37,420 nucleotides of DNA from Nocardiopsis trehalosi NBRC 14201 (GTDB taxonomy: Bacteria; Actinomycetota; Actinomycetes; Streptosporangiales; Streptosporangiaceae), in the NCBI RefSeq assembly GCF_001552555.1, contig NZ_BCRK01000042.1, positions 1-37,420 on the forward strand, read 5' to 3'. Numbering within the stretch: the stretch's first letter is position 1; each line of letters begins with the position of its first letter. Both the position numbers and the translations under genes were made by a program. Below the pieces are notes generated by a model. That model did not search any database. It was not told the DNA's origin and was given only the letters and a program-made list of their open reading frames with translations. Of this stretch, positions 23,960 to 31,873 are shown in pieces.

Positions 23960-25267
23960 TCAGCCCTCCGCCGCGCCGGGGCGGTCCGCGGGCCGCCACT
24001 GCTCGGCGCAGCGGTCCAGCGACGCGAGGGCGTCGGCGATGAGGTCGGCGGGGTCCTCCACCCCGATGGAGAACCGCACGGCGCCCGGGCCGATCCCGGC
24101 CGCCTGGAGAGAATCGTCGCTCATCTGGCGGTGTGTCGTTGAACCGACATGCCCGACGAGGGTGTGCGTACCGCCCAGCGAGGCCGCGATGGTGGCGACG
24201 CGCAGCCCGTCGGCGAACGCCATGCCCGCCTCCCGCCCGCCGTGCGGGGTGACCGTCACGACGGCGCCGTACCGGCCGGCGTCGAACAGCCGCGCGGCGA
24301 GGCCGTGCCCGGGGTGGGTGGGCAGAGCGGGGTGGTCGACGCGCTCGACGGCGGGGTGGGCGGCCACGGCGGCGGCGAACTCGGCCGCCGTGGCGCACTG
24401 GCGCGCGACCCGCAGCGGGAGCGTCTCCAGCCCGCGGTGCAGCAGGAACGCCTCGTCGGGGGCGAGGCAGGGCCCCAGGTCGACGCGGGCGGAGCGGATG
24501 GCCGCCATGGTGTCGGGCCGTCCGACGACGACGCCGCCGGTGGCGTCGCTGTGCCCGCCGAGGTACTTGGTGCCCGAGTGCAGCACGAGGTCGGCGCCGT
24601 GCTCCAGCGGCCGGCACACCGCCGGGGAGGCGAACGTGGAGTCGACCACGAGCGCGGCCCCGGCCGCGTGGGCGATGCCGGCGAGGGCGGGCAGGTCGGA
24701 GACCGTCATGGTCGGGTTGGAGAGGGTCTCGGTGAACACCACCGCGGTCTCCGGGCGCACGGCGGCGCGCACCGCGTCGAGGTCGGTGATGTCGACGAAG
24801 TCGGTGGCCACGCCGAAGCGGCGCAGCAGCCCGTCGAGCAGCGAGTAGGTGTTGCCGTAGATGGAGCGCGACGCCACGACGTGCGCGCCGGCGGCGGTGA
24901 GCGCGAGCAGGGTGGTGCTGATGGCGGCCATGCCCGAGGCGAACGCCTGGCCGCGCACCTCCCCGTCGACGCCCGCGCCCTCCAGGGCGGCGACGGCGTA
25001 CGCGAACGCCTCGGTGGTCGGGTTGTCGATGCGCGCGTAGGAGTAGCCGGGACGCGCACCGTCGAGCACGTCGGCGTACTCCTGGGAGGTGGCGAACTCG
25101 TAGGTGGTGCTGCGGTACACCGGCAGGCGCAGCGGGCGCTCGTCGACCGCCGGCCCGGTGGGCAGCCCCACCGCCCGCGTGTTCTCCCCCGCTCGGGCGC
25201 CGTCGCCCCCGCCGCCGTGGCCCGTGCCGCCGTGGCGGATGCCGCCGCTGCTCGTGTCGTGGCTCAT
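23960..25267 (-). CDS. PLP-dependent trans-sulfuration enzyme (cystathionine gamma-lyase/synthase family)
   Basis: The 435-aa protein belongs to the Cys/Met metabolism PLP enzymes. It has PVYRSTTYEFATSQEYADVL, YSYARIDNPTTEAFAYAVAA, FASGMAAIST, the SNPTMTVSDLPALAGIAH region, DSTFASPAVCRPLEHGADLV, and SGTKYLGGHSDATGG, which contains the PLP lysine. The C-terminal part ends with SIGVEDPADLIADALASLD. Whether it is gamma-lyase, gamma-synthase or methionine gamma-lyase cannot be settled from motifs. The first ~30 residues are Gly/His-rich and look disordered; the start may lie further in. ATG at 25267 has an AGGGGGG run 8 nt upstream. Its place beside gpsA and ddl is conserved in related actinomycetes as I recall them. 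Confidence 0.88.
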   Translation of the reverse strand: MSHDTSSGGIRHGGTGHGGGGDGARAGENTRAVGLPTGPAVDERPLRLPVYRSTTYEFATSQEYADVLDGARPGYSYARIDNPTTEAFAYAVAALEGAGVDGEVRGQAFASGMAAISTTLLALTAAGAHVVASRSIYGNTYSLLDGLLRRFGVATDFVDITDLDAVRAAVRPETAVVFTETLSNPTMTVSDLPALAGIAHAAGAALVVDSTFASPAVCRPLEHGADLVLHSGTKYLGGHSDATGGVVVGRPDTMAAIRSARVDLGPCLAPDEAFLLHRGLETLPLRVARQCATAAEFAAAVAAHPAVERVDHPALPTHPGHGLAARLFDAGRYGAVVTVTPHGGREAGMAFADGLRVATIAASLGGTHTLVGHVGSTTHRQMSDDSLQAAGIGPGAVRFSIGVEDPADLIADALASLDRCAEQWRPADRPGAAEG

Positions 25268-25398
25268 CTCCGCGTCCCCCCTGGATGCGGCGCGACCGGG
25301 CCGGGGACGGCGGTCCCCGCGGTCGCGCGGTGAAGTGGTCGGCCCGTGGGCCGGTCGTGCGGCGTACCGCCGCGCGGGCGCGCCCCGGCGGGCGGGCC

Positions 25399-25422
25399 GG
25401 CGCCCCGCCGCAGCGGGGCGCC
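25399..25422 (-). terminator. 10-bp hairpin after gpsA
   Basis: The arms ggcgccccgc and gcggggcgcc are exact complements with a 4-nt loop, cgca. It lies 14 nt beyond the gpsA stop on the minus strand, within the 169-nt gap before the trans-sulfuration gene. No U-tract. It may end or attenuate the plsC-gpsA transcript. Confidence 0.5.
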
Positions 25423-25436
25423 GCCGCCCGCGCGGG

Positions 25437-26474
25437 TCACACGCCGTAGCGCTCCGGTTTGGCGGTGCGCGACATGAAGGCGTGCAGCGCCTCGGCCGGG
25501 CTGAGGTCGTGGTGCATCATCGCGACGACGGCCTCGGTGATCGGCATGTCCACCCCGTTGGCGCGGGCCAGCGCCAGCACGGACTCCGACGACTTGACCC
25601 CCTCGGCGGTCTGCCGGGTCTCGGCGATGACCTGGTCGAGGGTCATGCCCGAGCCCAGGCGCTCGCCGAACGTGCGGTTGCGCGACAGCGGCGAGCTGCA
25701 CGTGGCGACGAGGTCGCCCATGCCCGCCAGGCCGGCGAGGGTGTGCTCGTCGGCGCCGAGGGTCACCGCCAGGCGCACGGTCTCGGCGAGCCCGCGGGTG
25801 ATCAGCGACGCCTTGGCGTTGTCGCCGAACCCCATGCCGACCGCCACGCCGACGGCGAGGGCGATGACGTTCTTCACGGCCCCGCCCAGTTCGGCACCGA
25901 CCAGGTCGGTGGCGGTGTAGGGCCGGAAGTAGGCCGACTTGCAGATGTACTGGAGCCGGACGGCGGTGGCCTCGTGCGGGCAGGCCACGACGGCGGTGGC
26001 CGGCTGGCGCTCGGCGATCTCGCGCGCCAGGTTGGGCCCCGAGACCACCGCGACCTGCTCGGCGGGCACCTCCAGCACCTCGGTCACGACCTCGCTCATG
26101 CGCAGGCAGGTGCGCAGCTCGATGCCCTTCATCAGGCTGACGATCACCGCGTCGGCCGGGATGTGCGGGCGCCACGCGGCGAGGTTGGCCCGCAGCGACT
26201 GGGCGGGCACCGCGAGCACCACGAACCCGGCCCCGGCCAGCGCCTCGGCGGGGTCGGCGGTGGCACCGAGGGCGGGGTTGAGGGGGATGCCCGGGAAGTA
26301 GTCGGGGTTCTCGTGGCGCTGCGCGACGGCGTCGACGACCTCGGAGCGGCGGCCCCACAGCACGACGTCGGCGGTTCCGGCGTCGGCGACCACGTTGGCG
26401 AACGCGGTGCCCCAGGAGCCGCTGCCCATGACGGCGACGCGGCGGCGTTCGGGGGCGGGCGGGGCGTTGGTCAT
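25437..26474 (-). CDS. gpsA: NAD(P)-dependent glycerol-3-phosphate dehydrogenase
   Basis: Reduces dihydroxyacetone phosphate to sn-glycerol 3-phosphate, the backbone for phospholipids. The 345-aa protein has the Rossmann motif VAVMGSGSWGTAFANVVADA near residue 13, HENPDYFPGIPL, VVSGPNLAREIAERQPA, the catalytic-lysine region GAELGGAVKNVIALAVGVA, and the signature NAKASLITRGLAE with GDLVATCSSPLSRNR. All expected blocks are present. ATG at 26474 has GAGGAGAG upstream at slightly long spacing. It is 26 nt downstream of plsC, which supplies the next enzyme of the pathway, so the two are almost certainly cotranscribed. Confidence 0.96.
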   Translation of the reverse strand: MTNAPPAPERRRVAVMGSGSWGTAFANVVADAGTADVVLWGRRSEVVDAVAQRHENPDYFPGIPLNPALGATADPAEALAGAGFVVLAVPAQSLRANLAAWRPHIPADAVIVSLMKGIELRTCLRMSEVVTEVLEVPAEQVAVVSGPNLAREIAERQPATAVVACPHEATAVRLQYICKSAYFRPYTATDLVGAELGGAVKNVIALAVGVAVGMGFGDNAKASLITRGLAETVRLAVTLGADEHTLAGLAGMGDLVATCSSPLSRNRTFGERLGSGMTLDQVIAETRQTAEGVKSSESVLALARANGVDMPITEAVVAMMHHDLSPAEALHAFMSRTAKPERYGV

Positions 26475-26500
26475 CGCGGTCTCGTCTCTCCTCGTGGGGG

Positions 26501-27370
26501 TCAGGGGCGGGCGGGGCCGCCGTCGGCGGGGGCGGTGTCGGGGGCGGCGTCCGGTCCGCCCGTGGTGCCCGCGGCGCCCTGGGCGGTGGTGTCGCCGGTG
26601 GCGGGGTCGGGCGGGGTGGCGCCGGGGGCGGGGTCGTCGGCGGTGGCCAGGCGCTCCTGGCGGGCCTGGCGCGGGTCGAACGGCACCGCGGGCGGCTCCT
26701 CGCCGCGGATCTCGGCCTGGAGCGCGGTGATGGCGCGCATGATGTCGGCGGTGGCGTCCTTGAGGACGGTGGCCGTCAGCGGGCGGTCGCGGTAGGCGGA
26801 CAGGTCGACGGGCGGCCCGGCGGTCATCTGGATGCGCTTGCGCGGGAACAGCCGCGGCCGCTTGGTGCCGTAGCGGAGCAGGTTCTGCTCGCCCCAGTGG
26901 GCGAGCGGGACGACCGGCACCCCGGTGGAGAGCGCGAGGCGGGCGACACCGGTCTTGGCGGCCATGGGCCACAGCCCGGGGTCGCGGGTGCAGGTGCCCT
27001 CGGGGTAGATGATGACCGACGCGCCGTCGCGGACGAGGGCCTTCTCGGCCTCGTCGAGCGCCTTGACGGCGTCGGTGCTCCCCCGCTTGACGGGGATCTG
27101 CCCGGTGCTGTTGGCGACCGCCCGCACCACGGGGATGCGGAACACGCCCTCCTTGGCGGTGAAGGTCGGCCACCGGTGCCCGGCGACGTAGAGGTAGTGG
27201 GCGATGGTCAGGGGGTCGGCCATCGACAGGTGGTTGGCGGCGAGGATCACCCCGCCCTCGCGCGGGATGTTCTCCTGCCCGCGCCAGTCGACCTTGGTGA
27301 CGGCCGTCATGATCGGGCGGACGATGCTGGCCACGACCAGCTTCACCCACCGCTTCTCGCGCTGTGCCAC
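26501..27370 (-). CDS. plsC: 1-acylglycerol-3-phosphate O-acyltransferase family protein
   Basis: Transfers an acyl chain to (lyso)phosphatidate at the inner face of the membrane. The 289-aa protein has the HX4D catalytic motif within NHLSMAD (His47, Asp52), the glycerophosphate-binding block PVKRGSTDAVKALDEAEKAL, and IIYPEGTCTRD, equivalent to the usual FPEGTRS. It also has a hydrophobic N-terminal region and VPVVPLAHWG. The last ~65 residues are Pro/Ala/Gly/Asp-rich and likely disordered. The GTG start at 27370 follows GGAGG with 5-nt spacing, an excellent ribosome binding site. Upstream of gpsA in one operon and divergent from cofC across 261 nt, where a bidirectional promoter region must lie. 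Confidence 0.94.
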   Translation of the reverse strand: MAQREKRWVKLVVASIVRPIMTAVTKVDWRGQENIPREGGVILAANHLSMADPLTIAHYLYVAGHRWPTFTAKEGVFRIPVVRAVANSTGQIPVKRGSTDAVKALDEAEKALVRDGASVIIYPEGTCTRDPGLWPMAAKTGVARLALSTGVPVVPLAHWGEQNLLRYGTKRPRLFPRKRIQMTAGPPVDLSAYRDRPLTATVLKDATADIMRAITALQAEIRGEEPPAVPFDPRQARQERLATADDPAPGATPPDPATGDTTAQGAAGTTGGPDAAPDTAPADGGPARP

Positions 27371-27631
27371 GCATTCCTCCGTTTTCCACCCGGGCGGCCT
27401 GGGCCGCCGGCGGCCCGCACCGGCGTGTCCGCGCCCGGGTACCCCGGCCCGTGCGGACGGTTCAGTCTAGGCCGCCGCGCAGATCACCCATGTCGCGGGC
27501 TCGGGGCGGCGCCCGGGCCCGGCCGCCGCCGCGCGCCTACCCTGGGTGCGCGGCGGTGGCGGCGGAATGCGCGCCGCCGTCCGCGCGCTGTCAGGTGCGC
27601 GGCCCGCGGAGCGGGCGGCGGACGAGGGTGG

Positions 27632-28279
27632 GTGAGGACGATCGAGCCGGATGCGCGGTGGGTCCTGGTGGTGCCCGTGAAGCGGTTGTCGGGGGCGAAG
27701 ACGCGGTTGGCGCGGTTCGCCGGGCCGCACCGCGCGGACCTGGCGCTGGCCATCGCCGCCGACACGGTGCTGGCGGCGGTGTGCGCGCAGCGGGTGGCCG
27801 CGGTGTTCGCGGTGACCGACGACCCGCGGCCGGCGCGGGCGCTGCGCGACGTCGGGGCGCGGGTGGTCGGCGGTGAGCCGGGGACCGGGCTGAACCCCGC
27901 TCTGCGCCACGGCGCGGCCGAGGCGGTGCGCCGCCACCCCGGTGCGGGGGTGTGCGCGCTGTCGGCCGACCTGCCCGCGCTGCGGCCGGGTGAGCTCGAC
28001 CTGGTGCTGGCGGAGGCGGCGGGCCACGCGCGGTCGTTCCTGCCGGACGCCCCCGGTGTGGGCACGACCCTGTACGCGGCGGGGCCCGGCGCGGAGTTCG
28101 CGCCGGCGTTCGAGGGCGGGTCGCGGCGGCGGCACCGGGCCGGCGGCGCGGTGGAGCTGGCGGGCGGCCGGGTGCCGAGCGTGCGCCGCGACGTGGACAC
28201 CCCCGACGACCTGCGGGAGGCGGCCGCCCTGGGGGTGGGCCCCCACACGGCGAAGCTGCTGGCGCGCCTGGGTCTGTGA
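27632..28279 (+). CDS. cofC: 2-phospholactate/phosphoenolpyruvate guanylyltransferase of F420 biosynthesis
   Basis: Activates 2-phospholactate or phosphoenolpyruvate with GTP for coenzyme F420 assembly; the actinobacterial enzyme is also called FbiD. The 215-aa protein begins with the nucleotidyltransferase block VLVVPVKRLSGAKTRLA, followed by AVFAVTDDPRPARALRDVGA, GTGLNPALRHGA, the CALSADLPALRPGELD motif, DAPGVGTTLYAA, and the C-terminal RRDVDTPDDLREA. The GTG at 27632 is the only upstream start in frame. The gene lies divergent from plsC and convergent with hup, matching the position of fbiD near gpsA, hup and leuCD in mycobacteria. Which phospho-substrate is used cannot be read from sequence alone. 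Confidence 0.92.
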   Translation: MRTIEPDARWVLVVPVKRLSGAKTRLARFAGPHRADLALAIAADTVLAAVCAQRVAAVFAVTDDPRPARALRDVGARVVGGEPGTGLNPALRHGAAEAVRRHPGAGVCALSADLPALRPGELDLVLAEAAGHARSFLPDAPGVGTTLYAAGPGAEFAPAFEGGSRRRHRAGGAVELAGGRVPSVRRDVDTPDDLREAAALGVGPHTAKLLARLGL

Positions 28280-28283
28280 CCGC

Positions 28284-28318
28284 GCCCGGGCGGCCCCGCG
28301 ACGCACGGCGCCGCCCGG
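28284..28318. terminator. Hairpin between convergent cofC and hup
   Basis: The arms cccgggcggc (28284-28293) and gccgcccggg (28309-28318) are perfect complements. A second small hairpin (ggcggc/gccgcc, 28338-28355) follows. Both lie in the 93-nt gap between convergent stop codons, so bidirectional termination is likely. No U-tract on either strand. Confidence 0.55.
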
Positions 28319-28372
28319 GTCCTCTCGGGGGGAACCGGGCGGCGCGGGTGCCGCCAGTGTGGGCGCGTGCTG

Positions 28373-28654
28373 CTACTTCTTGTCGCCGTTGACCAGGGCC
28401 TTGAAGTCGGCGCCGGCGCGGAACTTCGGAACGAAGCTCGCGGGGACGTCGATGCTGGCCCCGGTCGCGGGGTTGCGGGCCGTGCGAGCGGCGCGCTCGG
28501 ACTTCTCGAACACGCCGAAGCCGGTGATGGCGACCTTGTCGCCGTCGGCCACGGTCTTCTGGATGGTGTCCAACACCGCGTTGACCGCCTCGGTGGCGGT
28601 CTTCTTGTCGCCGAGTCGTTCGGAGATGGCGTCGATCAGGTCACGCTTGTTCAT
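28373..28654 (-). CDS. hup: DNA-binding protein HU
   Basis: Histone-like nucleoid protein that bends DNA as a dimer. The 93-aa protein is full-length for HU: MNKRDLIDAISERL forms the first helices, and TGFGVFEKSERAARTARNPA (44-63) carries the HU signature, including the beta-arm RNP with the intercalating Pro62. It ends in FVPKFRAGADFKALVNGDKK, with no Lys/Ala-rich C-terminal tail, so it is the short (HupA-like) type rather than the long HupB/HupS type. ATG at 28654 has GGAGG 6 nt upstream. A good sigma-70-type promoter precedes it (28686-28715), so it is expressed independently of leuCD. Confidence 0.97.
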   Translation of the reverse strand: MNKRDLIDAISERLGDKKTATEAVNAVLDTIQKTVADGDKVAITGFGVFEKSERAARTARNPATGASIDVPASFVPKFRAGADFKALVNGDKK

Positions 28655-28685
28655 GTGGTTCCTCCGGTTCCCCCTTGCTCGCACG

Positions 28686-28715
28686 AAAGTAGGGGACGCG
28701 AGGGGCCTTGCACAA
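28686..28715 (-). promoter_or_regulatory. Promoter of hup
   Basis: On the minus strand -35 TTGTGC (28710-28715) and -10 TACTTT (28686-28691) are separated by 18 nt, and the -10 lies about 31 nt before the hup ATG. This is among the clearest housekeeping-type promoters in the window. Confidence 0.6.
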
Positions 28716-28733
28716 ACACAAACGCCTGGAAAT

Positions 28734-28973
28734 TCAGCGTGTCGGGGGGTCCCCGACCTGCGGCGGAAGCTCGTCGAGCATCCGGTCGAGCCGTTCCGAG
28801 GCGCGCAGGGGATCACGTTTGACCGCTTCCGTGACCGTCAAAAGCCTACGTATAACCGGAATCCGGACACCTTCGGGGAGTGCGTCGGCGCGGCGGTGAG
28901 CGTCCCGGAGCCGCCGCGCCAAGTCCAGGTAAAATTCCGGATCCTCGGGCCTTACCGGGTGACGGGAAGCCAC
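28734..28973 (-). CDS. Small ORF between leuD and hup, ~79 aa, overlapping the leuD 3' end
   Basis: From GTG 28973, inside the last codons of leuD, the frame reads [20 protein letters not shown] and continues through [19 protein letters not shown] and [19 protein letters not shown] to a stop at 28734. The product is charged, helical and amphipathic, with protein-like composition. It fills the space between leuD and the hup promoter. No strong ribosome binding site is visible; the overlap suggests translational coupling to leuD. As I recall, Streptomyces has a small unnamed gene at the same place between leuD and hup, but I cannot align them. Function unknown. Confidence 0.5.
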   Translation of the reverse strand: MASRHPVRPEDPEFYLDLARRLRDAHRRADALPEGVRIPVIRRLLTVTEAVKRDPLRASERLDRMLDELPPQVGDPPTR

Positions 28974-29542
28974 GACTTGCGCCGCTGCTCGTAGGCGTCG
29001 ATGTCGTCGGTGCGGCGCAGCGTGAGCGCGATGTCGTCCAGGCCCTCCATCAGCCGCCACCGTGTGTAGTCGTCCAGTTCGAACGGCTCGGTCACGCCGG
29101 GGGCGCGCACCTCGCGCTCGACCAGGTCGACCGTGATCTCGGTCGCGGGGTCGGCCTCGGACAGGGCCCACAGCCGCTCGATGACCTCCTGCGGCAGCAG
29201 CACCGTGAGGAGTCCGCCCTTGAGCGAGTTGCCGCGGAAGATGTCGCCGAACCTGGGGGCCAGGACGGCCTTGAACCCGTAGTCCTGGAGCGCCCAGACG
29301 GCGTGCTCGCGCGAGGAGCCGGTGCCGAAGTCGGGCCCGGCCACCAGGACGGAGCCCCCGCTGTACTCGGGCTTGTTCAGCACGAAGTCGGGGTCGTTGG
29401 CCCGCCAGGCGGCGAACAGGCCGTCCTCGAACCCGGTGCGGGCGACGCGCTTGAGGTAGACGGCGGGGATGATCTGGTCGGTGTCCACGTTGCTGGCGCG
29501 CAGCGGGACGGCGCGGCCGGTGTGGACGGTGAACTTCTCCAT
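28952..29542 (-). CDS. leuD: 3-isopropylmalate dehydratase, small subunit
   Basis: Supplies the swivelling domain of isopropylmalate isomerase, which converts 2- to 3-isopropylmalate in leucine synthesis. The 196-aa protein has [32 protein letters not shown], the active-site loop [20 protein letters not shown], and [20 protein letters not shown]. Length and motifs are complete. It starts 31 nt after the leuC stop, so it is translated from the same mRNA. The ribosome binding site (GAGGG) is somewhat distant. Confidence 0.97.
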   Translation of the reverse strand: MEKFTVHTGRAVPLRASNVDTDQIIPAVYLKRVARTGFEDGLFAAWRANDPDFVLNKPEYSGGSVLVAGPDFGTGSSREHAVWALQDYGFKAVLAPRFGDIFRGNSLKGGLLTVLLPQEVIERLWALSEADPATEITVDLVEREVRAPGVTEPFELDDYTRWRLMEGLDDIALTLRRTDDIDAYEQRRKSWLPVTR

Positions 29543-29573
29543 GTCGGCGGTTTCCCTCGTGGTGTCGGGCGGT

Positions 29574-30971
29574 CTAGAGGTCGGCGGGCGAGGACAGGGT
29601 GCCGCGGACCGCGGTCGCCGCGGCGACCAGCGGCGACACCAGATGGGTGCGTCCGCCCTTGCCCTGGCGGCCCTCGAAGTTGCGGTTGGAGGTGGAGGCG
29701 CTGCGCTCGCCCGGCTTGAGCTGGTCGGGGTTCATGCCGAGGCACATCGAGCAGCCGGCCTCGCGCCACTCGGCGCCCGCCGCGGTGAACACCTCGCCCA
29801 GCCCTTCGGCGTTGGCCTGCTCCTTGACCCGCATGGAGCCGGGGACGACCAGCATGCGGACGCCGTCGGCGACCTTGCGGCCGCGGATGACCTCGGCGGC
29901 GGCGCGCAGGTCCTCGATGCGCCCGTTGGTGCACGAGCCGAGGAAGACGGTGTCGACGCGGACCTCGCTCAGCGGGGTGCCGGGCCGCAGGTCCATGTAG
30001 GCGAGGGCCTTCTCGGCGGCGGCGCGCTCGGTGGCGTCGGCGAATTCGGCCGGGTCGGGCACCGCGGCGTCGAGCGGGGCGCCCTGCCCCGGGTTGGTGC
30101 CCCAGGTGACGAACGGGCTCAGCCGGTCGGCGTCGAGCACCACCTCGGCGTCGAAGACGGCGTCGTCGTCGGTGCGCAGGCTCTCCCAGTGGGCGACCGC
30201 GGCGTCCCACTCGGCGCCCTCGGGGGCGTGCGGGCGGCCCTTGATGTAGTCGAAGGTGGTGGCGTCGGGGGCGATCATGCCGGCGCGGGCGCCCGCCTCG
30301 ATCGACATGTTGCAGATGGTCATGCGGGCTTCCATCGACAGGGCGCGGATGGCCTCGCCCCGGTACTCGATGACGTAGCCCTGGCCGCCGCCGGTGCCGA
30401 TCTGCGCGATGACGGCGAGGATGATGTCCTTGGCGGTGACGCCCGGCCGCAGGGCGCCGTTCACCGTGACGGCCATGGTCTTGAACGGGGCCATCGGCAG
30501 GGTCTGGGTGGCGAGGACGTGCTCGACCTGGCTGGTGCCGATGCCGAACGCCAGCGCGCCGAAGGCGCCGTGGGTGCTGGTGTGGCTGTCGCCGCAGACG
30601 ATGGTCATGCCCGGCTGGGTGAGCCCGAGCTGGGGGCCGACGACGTGCACGATGCCCTGGTCGATGTCGCCCATGGGGAAGAGCCGGACGCCGAACTCGG
30701 CGGCGTTCTTGCGCAGGGTCTCGATCTGGGTGCGCGAGACCTTGTCGGCGATCGGGCCGAGGATGTTCTCGGTGGGGACATTGTGGTCCTCGGTGGCGAC
30801 GGTGAGGTCGGGGCGGCGCACGCCCCGGCCGGCCAGCCGGAGCCCCTCGAAGGCCTGGGGGCTGGTGACCTCGTGTACCAGGTGGAGGTCGATGTAGAGC
30901 AGGTCGGGTTCTCCGTCGGCACGCCGGACGACGTGCTCCTCCCAGACCTTCTCGGCCATCGTGCGTGCCAT
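29574..30971 (-). CDS. leuC: 3-isopropylmalate dehydratase, large subunit
   Basis: Iron-sulfur aconitase-family subunit of isopropylmalate isomerase. The 465-aa protein has [59 protein letters not shown] with the first cluster cysteine, and [13 protein letters not shown] with the CxxC that completes the [4Fe-4S] site; [20 protein letters not shown] ends the active-site region. ATG at 30971 has GAGGAGG 8 nt upstream. Divergent from the IclR-type regulator, whose homologues control leuCD; the shared 142-nt region holds a palindrome (31077-31091). Confidence 0.97.
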   Translation of the reverse strand: MARTMAEKVWEEHVVRRADGEPDLLYIDLHLVHEVTSPQAFEGLRLAGRGVRRPDLTVATEDHNVPTENILGPIADKVSRTQIETLRKNAAEFGVRLFPMGDIDQGIVHVVGPQLGLTQPGMTIVCGDSHTSTHGAFGALAFGIGTSQVEHVLATQTLPMAPFKTMAVTVNGALRPGVTAKDIILAVIAQIGTGGGQGYVIEYRGEAIRALSMEARMTICNMSIEAGARAGMIAPDATTFDYIKGRPHAPEGAEWDAAVAHWESLRTDDDAVFDAEVVLDADRLSPFVTWGTNPGQGAPLDAAVPDPAEFADATERAAAEKALAYMDLRPGTPLSEVRVDTVFLGSCTNGRIEDLRAAAEVIRGRKVADGVRMLVVPGSMRVKEQANAEGLGEVFTAAGAEWREAGCSMCLGMNPDQLKPGERSASTSNRNFEGRQGKGGRTHLVSPLVAAATAVRGTLSSPADL

Positions 30972-31076
30972 GGACGACGCCTCCTCGCGTCTCGAACGTG
31001 TCTCGGGGGGCCTCTCGCCACCGCGTGGCCCGGCGGGCGACGCGGAGGTCCCGATGGTCGGGCGTCCGCCCCGCTG

Positions 31077-31107
31077 ATTTGCATTCCAAATAGCGAGACG
31101 GCAATAT
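31077..31107 (+). promoter_or_regulatory. ndgR promoter with overlapping palindrome (candidate NdgR/LtbR operator)
   Basis: -35 TTGCAT (31079-31084) and -10 CAATAT (31102-31107) are 17 nt apart; the ATG at 31114 follows after six bases, implying a leaderless mRNA. The inverted repeat ATTTG-cattc-CAAAT (31077-31091) covers the -35. The site lies between ndgR and leuC, so repressor binding here could control both genes. Promoter spacing is direct evidence; the regulator's identity is inference from homology and position. Confidence 0.55.
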
Positions 31108-31113
31108 CAAGCC

Positions 31114-31848
31114 ATGGACAACTCTAGCTCATCCAGCGGTGTCGGTGTCCTGGACAAGACCATGTCCGTCCTCGACGCCCTGGAGTCCGGACCGGCCTCC
31201 CTCGCCCAGCTGGTCCGCATCACGGGCCTGGCGCGGCCCACCGCCCACCGGCTGGCGGTCGCGCTGGAGCGCCACCGCATGGTGTCCCGCGACAGCCAGG
31301 GCCGGTTCGTCCTCGGCCCGCGCCTGGGCGAACTCTCCATCGCCACCGGCGAGGACCGGCTGCTGGCCGTCGCCACCCCCGTCCTGGTCCAGCTGCGCGA
31401 CCTGACCGGCGAGAGCGCCCAGCTCTACCGCCGCCAGGGCGACGTGCGCGTGTGCGTGGCCGCCGCCGAGCGCACCAGCGGGCTGCGCGACACCGTGCCG
31501 GTCGGCAGCGAGCTGCCCATGAACGCCGGGTCGGCCGCCCAGGTCCTGCTGGCCTGGGAGGACACCGACCGCATCCGCCGCTCGCTGCGCGGCGCGCACT
31601 TCACCGCGGCCAGCCTCACCCAGGTGCGGCGGCGGCGCTGGGCGCAGAGCGTCGGCGAGCGCGAGCAGGGCGTGGCGTCGGTGTCGGCGCCGATCAACGG
31701 CCCGGGCGGCCGGGTGGTCGCGGCGGTGTCGGTATCGGGCCCCATAGAGCGCCTCACCCGGTCCCCGGGCCGCCTGCACGCCCAGGCGGTCACCTCGGCC
31801 GCCGAGAAGATCAACGAGGCCCTCCACAACCACGAGGCGCAGCCCTAG
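31114..31848 (+). CDS. ndgR: IclR-family regulator of leucine biosynthesis (NdgR/LtbR type)
   Basis: The 244-aa protein has an IclR winged-helix domain at about 10-75 (VLDKTMSVLDALESGPASLA, RITGLARPTAHRLAVALERH) and a ligand-binding domain after ~80 (LLAVATPVLVQLRDLTGESA, YRRQGDVRVCVAAAERTSG, SELPMNAGSAAQVLLAWE, GVASVSAPINGPGGRVVAAV). Homologues encoded divergently from leuCD in Streptomyces and Corynebacterium (NdgR, LtbR) bind the leuC upstream region and influence branched-chain amino acid genes. The same arrangement here supports the name. No ribosome binding site precedes the ATG, in keeping with a leaderless transcript. Confidence 0.9.
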   Translation: MDNSSSSSGVGVLDKTMSVLDALESGPASLAQLVRITGLARPTAHRLAVALERHRMVSRDSQGRFVLGPRLGELSIATGEDRLLAVATPVLVQLRDLTGESAQLYRRQGDVRVCVAAAERTSGLRDTVPVGSELPMNAGSAAQVLLAWEDTDRIRRSLRGAHFTAASLTQVRRRRWAQSVGEREQGVASVSAPINGPGGRVVAAVSVSGPIERLTRSPGRLHAQAVTSAAEKINEALHNHEAQP

Positions 31849-31873
31849 CCGCGCGGGGCGGGCGGGGCCGTCG

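Noticed and set aside
25437-27389. A 650-codon frame joining gpsA with upstream sequence
   Set aside because: Its N-terminal half is a shadow of plsC; gpsA starts at 26474.
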